Shown here piece after piece: positions 56,825 through 64,000 of a stretch of 64,000 nt of DNA. The DNA is from Nymphaea colorata (Eukaryota > Streptophyta > Magnoliopsida > Nymphaeales > Nymphaeaceae), in assembly GCF_008831285.2 (NCBI RefSeq), contig NW_022204508.1:372001-436000 (forward strand), in the 5' to 3' direction. Position 1 is the first letter of the stretch. Each line of letters begins with the position of its first letter. The notes beneath the pieces were generated by a model. The model was given only the letters and a program-made list of their open reading frames with translations, was not told where the DNA came from and ran no database searches. The translations under genes were made by a program, and so were the position numbers.

Positions 56825-59800
56825 GGCAGTTTCGACCACCACCAGCAAGGCATACGATATTGAAGTAGTGGTCAAAGCCTGTATAAGCATCCTTGATGTG
56901 TCTTCATGCCTCCCACTAGCCAAGGCAATCACTATTAGCTGACTGGCACGAAGATGTTATTCGGCAACCTCATGATATTGGCAGACCTTCTTCCATGGAT
57001 TATGCAAGAAGACGTGCACCGTTAGGTCCCAGACAGCACCATACTTGGGACCTGAATGGTGAGAGGCCCACTCATTGGGCCTTGAGAACAAGTCCCATCT
57101 TAAGGAGAGTAGGTTGATGCCGTCCTGGGTGACCTGCATCTATCTCTCTACCTTGAACTGGCTGCCACCTGCCACACTTAACAAGAGCCAACATACACAT
57201 TCAAGGAGGCTATTTCATGGTCCAGATCTTAGTATAGGCCCATGCCCTTCTCAACCTTGCCTGCATCCACTCATTCTAGCATGTCTATCCGCCTCAGAAA
57301 GAAGTTAACGAAACAACTCTAGCAGCCAAGAGTGAACCGGCCATGCCAGCCTATTGCACAACTCTTGCAACATGGCTTGGGAGAAAGTTGTGTGCGTTGT
57401 GCGCACGGTATGTAGTATAGGAAGGAATGACATTTTGGTAATTTATTGGAAAAATGTCTTTCATTTGCTTTACTTTTTTCTATTTCCACTTTTGTCTTTA
57501 TAAAAAGTTTTCTTTTTCAGTGTGAACTAAGGGTATTTTAGTCACTAGCCATACTGATGAACGAAAATTCATCCACCAGTGTGGTGCATATAACTAGGCT
57601 TGATTTCAAAATGACTTTTCAAGCTTTCCAATGATATTCACAAGGATTTCCTTCTAGTTTTTCCCAAAACATTTCATGTTCTCAAGCAACTCTTGAAGAA
57701 CCTTTCAAAAGTTTGAAACATCAAACTTTCAATATTTTTCTACACCGCATATAGAATCGAAGAGATATTCAAGCTAAAACGAAATGCTTCAATAATAAAC
57801 ATAGCCCTGGGTTGATTACCCTGGTAAAGGCACCGAGAACGGTTGACACTCGTACCAACGGGTGAGTCCTTTTCTTTCTTATTTCAAAACAAAAAACTCA
57901 TTTTTCTTGAGCACTCCAAAACCAACCAAAAATTTTGGGATGCAAACAGGTAATAACCTATTATTTTCAACATGTAAGTGGCATTCGGTAAAAACTACAG
58001 GTAGAGAGACAGCCCATCAGTAAAATATAACTTTTCACTCATTTAAACAATTTATAGAAAACACTTGGTGGGTGGCTAAAAAGGCTAGGGACAATGACAT
58101 TGAAACATTAAAAAAAAAAATTCAAGTGACAACTAATCAAAATAATATTCTATGAATAAGTATATGTGTACTTGAATTAGATGTGGTCCAAATTTGACGC
58201 CAAAATCTGGCCACAATGTGCTGAAATCCAGCGATAACAAAAATTAGGGTAAAATCAAGGGTTTTGTAATTATTACACATACAATTAATATATCAAATTG
58301 AAAGTACTAAGGTCAAACAAAACATTCTTCCAAAATTTCACATGGCTAAGCCAACTCAAGTGAAGGAAGCCTACGCTGCCACAATAAGCATTCCAAGAGT
58401 ACACTACTATGTCTTTTCTGCAGCTGTATAAACAACTCAAATTGTGTTGCTTCCATTAGCTGCTTGCCAGATCCATGCCAAAGCAGTCCTTTGCAACAAG
58501 CATCTCTCAGCATCCTGGCTTAACTCTGACCTTAACTGGTACATCCGTAGACATGCCACCAAACCTCAGTCCTGGCTTGCCACGACAACCATGTAAAGCC
58601 TTTCCATGATCCACCAAAGCCGAAGTTTAAAAAAGAGCACTTGCAAAGTGATCTCGGACAGTCATCATCTTTTGGCTATGAGGGAACCATTTACAAGCAA
58701 ATGACAAGCTCCACAATCTGCCTTCACCTATGCAGGGGCGGAGTCAATGGGGCCCATAGGGGCCCTGGCCCCCCTCAAAAAAAAAAAAAAAATTACATGT
58801 AAACTTAAAAAAAATAAAATTTTAAAAAATAATTTCGGCAAAATTTAAAAACTTTAATTCGCCCTCCTCATGAAAAATTTGTGGCTCCGGCTCAGCACCT
58901 ATCCTCATGGCCTTACATGTTGGCAGTTTCGACCACCACCAGCAAGGCATACGATATTGAAGTAGTGGTCAAAGCCCTATATAAGCATCCTTGATGTGTC
59001 TTCACGCCTCCCACTAGCCAAGGCAATCACTATTAGCTGACTGCATGAAGATGTTATTCGCAACCTCATGATATTGGCAGCCTTCTTCATGGATTATGCA
59101 AGAAGACGTGCACCGTTAGGTCCCAGACAACCATACTGGGACCTGAATGGTAGAGGCCCACTCAATCCATCTTAAGGGAGTAGGTTGACGCTGGTTGACC
59201 TGCATCTATCTCTACCCTTGAACACCTGCCAACTTAACAAGAGCCAACATACACAAAGGAGGCTATTTCATGGTCCAGATCTCAGTATAGGCCCATGCCC
59301 TTCTCAACCCTTGCCTGCATCCACTCATTCTAGCATGTCTCCGCCTCAGAAAGAAGTTAACGAAACAACTCTAGCAGCCAAGAGTGAACCGGCCATGCCA
59401 GCCAATTGCGCAACTCTTGCAAAAGTTGTGTGCAGCGGTACGTAGTATAGGAAGGAATGACATTTTGGTAATTTATTGAAAAAATCTTTCATTTGCTTAC
59501 TTTTTTCTATTTAATAAAAAGTTTTCTTTTCAGTGTGAACTTAGTCACTAGCCATACTGATGAACGAAAATTCATCCACCAGTGTGTGCATATAACTAGG
59601 CTTGCAATAATCAAAGACTTGGTTGAAATGACTTTGTGTTTCCTAGATTTAATGACTAGATCATTTGCTTAAACTTTGACCACTAAATATAAGGATAGAA
59701 GGGAAAAACAAAGCCTAAAGATAGCTAGTCGAATAGAGTGGTTAAAGTCCAGGGGTGGTGCCACCTAGTGGTTGGCCTTCTCTTTTTTGCCATGTTTGGA

Positions 59801-60130
59801 TGGAGGGAAACTTAAGGAAAAGGATGGAAGGGACAAGAAAGAAAGAAAAGAAAAAGAAGGAAAAGGAAAAAATTATTATGAATTGTTTGGAAAAAAGAAA
59901 TAAAATTTTTAAATAACACCCTTAACACTTGAACTTATTATCTAAGTAAAAATATTTGATTACATGACCCCATTCAATAGTGCTACATGTCTATTTCAAA
60001 AAAAAATTATTGTACTTAACTTAATTTTTTATTCAATAAAAAATAAACAAATAAATAATCGATGTACTTAGCTAGAATATTCATGGGTTCTTTCCGATAC
60101 TTAATTTTTAACATTCCTTAATTTTGGAAA
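56825..60130 (+). repeat. Dispersed repeat family X, copy 2, split by the tandem duplication
   Basis: 56825-57601 and 59604-60130 together match the reverse complement of 18305-19830; 58918-59603 is the duplicated part. The minus-strand frame at 57139-56957 shares FSRPNEWASHH and WDLTVHVF with copy 1. Nothing identifies the class. Confidence 0.7.
58733..58895 (+). repeat. Short dispersed AT-rich repeat, copy in unit 2
   Basis: Duplicate of the 56634 copy, with 'caggggcggagtcaatgggg' at the left end. Confidence 0.5.
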
Positions 60131-60999
60131 AAAATAATGATCTTTAAATGATGACAAAAACATATTCATGAGGACCTAATTTTACTATAATTCTTAAACT
60201 TAGATTATATTTAAAATTACAATAACGTTAAAGTTATACTTAATCCTTTTCAGTTTAGAAAAGTTTGCAAGTCATATTTTTCATATTTGATTTTTTTTCA
60301 ATGTAATGTTCGTTCATTTCCTTTTTTAAAACCATATAAAAACTATTGAAAAATATGGATTATAAAACACCACCAGAAGACTGCCTGTGTCTTGGCAACC
60401 AGCTGCTCACCAGCAGAGCAAGAGTGACAGGATGTGGGTGGGGTGCAGGGGCAGAAAATGTTGGGCATGTGAGTATTTTGAAATGAATTCTCCCCTTTCC
60501 ATCCAAATCTCTCCATTTGAGAGATTCAAAACAAAGGCAGTTTTCCTATCCTTTCTCTCCCCTTCCTTTCTTTTCTCTCTTTTCTACACACATTTTTTCA
60601 TGGACCTCCTTCCCTCTCCAATTCCCTCCATCCAAACACCTTTTCCTATTTCATTTCCTTCCTTTTCCACTCATTTCCTTCAACCAAACAGGCTGTTAGT
60701 GGCAGACCTACTCTGTTGATCAGAAGCACTAGTGAGTTTACAACCATTTGAACTTGAAGTCGAAATTAGGACCAATTACATTATGCTTTTCCCCAAGCTG
60801 TGCTTTTCCAGCTGAAATAACATTTATCATTCTTTCAAAACCTTTTATTAACAAATATCCCTTTATTCTATCCAAGCAATTCAGTTCACCAAAGTTACAT
60901 TTGTATTTTCGTCATTGTTGCTCACAAGAAGCTTGTTCCAAGAAAAGTGAAAATCCATAACAAAATGTAGTGACAAGTGTCAAGCAACAAAGTATCAAA
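60131..60999. other. No recognised gene
   Basis: 60131-60360 is AT-rich. 60540-60690 is pyrimidine-rich and gives long frames (60387-60719) of low complexity. 60748-60960 has an open frame of no known family. Confidence 0.4.
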
Positions 61000-61169
61000 A
61001 GAAAAAAGATGAAAATGACAAAAGAAGAACATTAGCAAAGAAGGCAAAACCAAATAAACAAAAACAAGAAGAGGAGGCGGAAGAGGGGAGAAAGAGAGGG
61101 CTAGTCAAAGGCAGAAGTCATCCTGTGGTCAATGCAAAGAGCAAGGTGGATCTACCTTCACAATGCATC

Positions 61170-62990
61170 CAATTAAAGCAACACTCGTTGCTGTGTTCTT
61201 GAAGATACTATTATTGCACTCTTCCCAATAATGCCACCAATAGTTAGATTATTCAAGACCACCAAGTAAGTTGCCAACCACTGCGGAGTGAAGGTGAAGG
61301 AGAAAAGAGAAGAAGCTGCAGTAGGGAGAGGGGAGGGTGTGGAGGAGAGAAGGTCAAGTGGTAACAAGCAAGCGACAAAAGAAATGGCAGTCAACAACAA
61401 AGTAGTGTCTCGATTCTGCAGCAAAGAGGCAAAGATGACACTAGTTAGCAAGGTGAATCACAAGGCACTAGAGATGGTCTATGGTATTGATATGGCCACC
61501 AAGAATGAGTCAAACAAAATCCATAGCATGGGGTGAAGCGTCAAAAGACCAAAGGAAATGATGGGGAGCCATGGAACACCCGAGCCAAAAGTAGAGGCAA
61601 AGGTGAATCAGAAAGAAGAAGAAATGAGCCAAGTAGGGGCGTGGTTTGGAGACAAGTGGGTGAAAGTTGGCATAGCAAAGAAAATGTTATTTCAAATGTG
61701 TGATGCAGAACTGATAAGTCTAAGGGTGTGCCATGTGTGATGGGTGGGAAGTACAGATCTTGACAAAAAAAGAGAATGGGCTGGTCGGAAGTGGCTAGAT
61801 GTCATAACTAAGAACCAAGAAAGGCAGTACAAGTACGCATGAGGTCAAGAATGCCAAAACCCCCAAGAGCCAAGGATGAGTAACAACCTTCCGATGCACA
61901 AGACAATCCGAGGGGTGCTCACCTCCCCAAAAAAAGTGCTAGAGGAGACGATTGAGACTAGTGAATGTGGCATCAGATGGCTTGTAAAGACCAAGAGCAT
62001 GGAGTGTGATGGAGGCTAGACATTGCTAGACCAAGGTGATTCTACGGTGAATGAGAGGACGTTAGCCTACCAGTCTTGCTGCAACCAAAGCATGCTTCTG
62101 CAAAAAGTGCAGTTGCAGGATCGACATGGAAGAGTGACAGCTGACAATATGATTAATGAAACCCAGAGGCTGAGTCAAAAAGCTGAAGCAACTACCAAAC
62201 TCTAGCAATCTGCTGCGGGGAGGTAGTGTCAAAGATGATGAAATCGTCTGCATATTGAATGACGGAGAAACAGAAAAAGCTAGGGAGTGGCAACACATCA
62301 AAAAAGTTAGAATCTGACGAAGACTTGAAGAGGGTAGCAAAAGCTTCAGCAACAAGGTTAAAGGGAAGCGGAGGAAGGGGACAGCCCTCACGATGCCCAT
62401 GATGCAATGAGTAGAACTGACCGACAGACTCATTAAAGGAAATGGCCATCTGAGCCCTGACAACTGGTCCAAAGTCGAACTCATGGAGGAGGAAGAAGAG
62501 GAAATCTCAGCTGACCGAATGAAAAGCTTTCGCGATATCAATTTTAAGGATAAATGATGGAGAGCGGGAAGAGTAGATGCAATGGACAACCTCATTTGCT
62601 AAGAAGACTTGTGATGGAAGACATGACAAGATAGAGACAGGAAGCAAGAAGTCTTGCCATAAGCTTAATAATGAGTGCCAAGGATAGAGATAGGGCAAAG
62701 GTCTCAAATACTGGAGGCGTTTGCCCTCTTAGGAATAAGAACACAGACAGCTCTGTTAAATTCCCCAAAGGGGATGGAGTTGGTACCAAACTCTTGAAAG
62801 AAGACCATGAAATCAGGATGGTAACAGTGCCACAAGACTCAGAAGAATTCAAGAGGAAACCATTCGATACCAAGCGACTTGCCAGCCTTGAGGGCCCAAA
62901 CTGCTGCCTTAATATCGTCAAGTTGAAAGGCATGCTCAAGTCTGAGCACAAGTGAGACCGATAAAATGTGAAAAGGAAGCCGGACGAGGA
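61170..62990 (-). pseudogene. L1-type LINE ORF2 relic
   Basis: Minus-strand remains of a non-LTR retrotransposon reverse transcriptase. In order: NPPVFETF with an ISLCLAL-like stretch and KLMARLLASCL (finger region, 62760-62640); FLANEVVHCI and FILKIDIAKAFHSVSW (motif A region, 62600-62510); GHREGCPLPPLPFNLVAEAF (template grip, about 62395-62340); QYADDFIIF with the catalytic YADD (62262-62233); and WWHYWEECNNSIF (61247-61205), the C-terminal zinc-RVT tail. Frames are split by stops and shifts. The endonuclease is absent and no poly(A) tail is evident at the 61.0-kb side. The plus-strand frames in this region are shadows. Confidence 0.82.
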
Positions 62991-62999
62991 TAGCAAAGA

Positions 63000-64000
63000 T
63001 CTGCAGTGATAATCACTTAAATTGGTAAGCTTTTCTGAGCCTTTAACTATAAAATTCAGATTCCATATACCTTACGGCATGGAAATATGTATAGTTAGAG
63101 TGCACATTTGTCAGGTACGCATGAAAGAAGCTAATTTTAAGCTATTGGCAGTACAGCTTACATATGGAACTAAATCACCACCTCCCCCATCTATTGGAAC
63201 CAGCCATAAAAAGAAGGTGACCGTTTATTTGACTCAGACAAATGTGTATGTGATGAATTAAGAAGAAAAATATGGGTATACATACATTTGCTTTGGGACA
63301 GATCGATTATCGTTGCAGGCTATGAAATAGACCTGTAAAGTACCATTTGATTGCAAGAACAACGGTTCTTAAAACACTTGTCCTTAGAATAAGTGTCCTA
63401 AGAACAAAGAGTTCATGTCCATATGAACAAGTTGTAATTCTGTATAGTGTTTAGTGTTTGCTTGCAACGACAGAATTTTCAACATGTGACGTTTTACCAT
63501 ATATATTCTCTCTCTCTCTCTCACTCTTTCTCAAAAGCACATTATAAAACATGTGAACTAATAAACATATTCTTTTTCGATATAAAAAATTCACATACGA
63601 CAAAGAAAAATATTTTTTTAAAACATATTAAAAATATAAGCCTATTAAAATTCATTTTTTTTTCTCTCTACACACGGTTGACTTAAAATCAACATAAAAT
63701 GAAAGAAAATACTTAAGAAAATATGTAAAAAAAACATGCAATCCTATAAAATACTCTCTCTCTTGGTCTTTGTCTTTCTATCTCTATAAATACAATTGAC
63801 CTAAAATTTAGATACAATAAAAGAAAATGCACAATAAAAGATGTAAAAGATACATGAGCCAAAAAAATTACTTATCTGCCATGGTCTGCTTTCAAACTTT
63901 AGACCGTTTAAAGTAATACTGGATGGCTTTTTATTTTTTATTTTTTTTCATACAACTTCTGCCATGATTTAACTGCGATCCACTTCAAGATCGGTTGTCA
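63000..64000. other. No recognised gene
   Basis: AT-rich sequence with TC-rich runs near 63510 and 63760. The frame at 63022-63261 ends in a proline/serine stretch but matches no family I know. Confidence 0.35.

Larger units (their letters stand above)
55485..59603 (+). repeat. Tandem duplication, two units of about 2.1 and 2.0 kb
   Basis: Unit 1 is 55485-57601 and unit 2 is 57602-59603. Each contains the last ~345 bp of the LARD LTR, the CACTA-like sequence ('catcagtaaatataac'), an unassigned stretch, one MITE-like repeat, and part of repeat X. The junction at 57601/57602 joins repeat X ('actaggcttg') to mid-LTR ('atttcaaaatgac'), which proves direct duplication after LARD insertion. Unit 2 is shorter through many small deletions. 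No gene in either unit; frames at 56254-56580 are unrecognised. Confidence 0.9.

Overview
The window is nuclear DNA of a flowering plant. The evidence is CC-NB-ARC-LRR (CNL) disease-resistance gene sequence, Ty1/copia retrotransposons primed by initiator-Met tRNA, L1-type LINE relics, a CACTA terminus, a large non-coding LTR element and long (AT)n tracts. I cannot name the species. I see no intact, ordinary host gene: the window is a decayed resistance-gene cluster soaked in transposons, with one 100-base assembly gap at 20092-20191.

Layout. 1-2800 holds two pieces of one LTR family in opposite orientation, with a fragment resembling an HMGB chromatin gene between them. 2800-9370 holds small dispersed repeats, a leucine-rich-repeat (LRR) relic near 4.6 kb, and a broken CNL (NLR-D, 6.7-9.1 kb) split by a copia remnant. 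9380-13779 is a 5' flank with diverged ~120-bp tandem repeats, leading into NLR-A (13780-16366), the most complete CNL, which carries two nonsense codons and two frameshifts. 17.3-18.3 kb repeats the same flank and ends in a 21-codon CNL start (NLR-E), cut off by an unclassified dispersed repeat. 20.2-25.6 kb is repeats, a LINE relic and unrecognised DNA.

25.6-28.6 kb is NLR-F on the minus strand: the LRR half of a CNL with 60-bp LRR tandem repeats. It abuts a decayed copia element (28591-33061). 33190-37441 is a second copy of the 5' flank, leading to NLR-B, which is split at its P-loop region by a nearly intact copia element (38118-43281, target-site duplication GTTTT) and continues at 43282-44250. 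NLR-C and its own 5' flank (46515 to 44335, minus strand) face NLR-B, so the two form a long inverted repeat.

47584-60130 is a nest: a CACTA-type end interrupted by an 8-kb LTR element without protein domains (47810-55826), followed by a ~2-kb tandem duplication (55485-59603). 61-63 kb is a second LINE relic. The last kilobase has nothing recognisable.

Interpretation: one ancestral CNL with its flanks was copied at least four times in both orientations, and all visible copies were disabled by point lesions, deletions or insertions. The CNL copies can be compared base by base, so many individual lesions can be identified. Any function would be at the RNA level (inverted-repeat or small-RNA source) or as recombination donors; that is inference.
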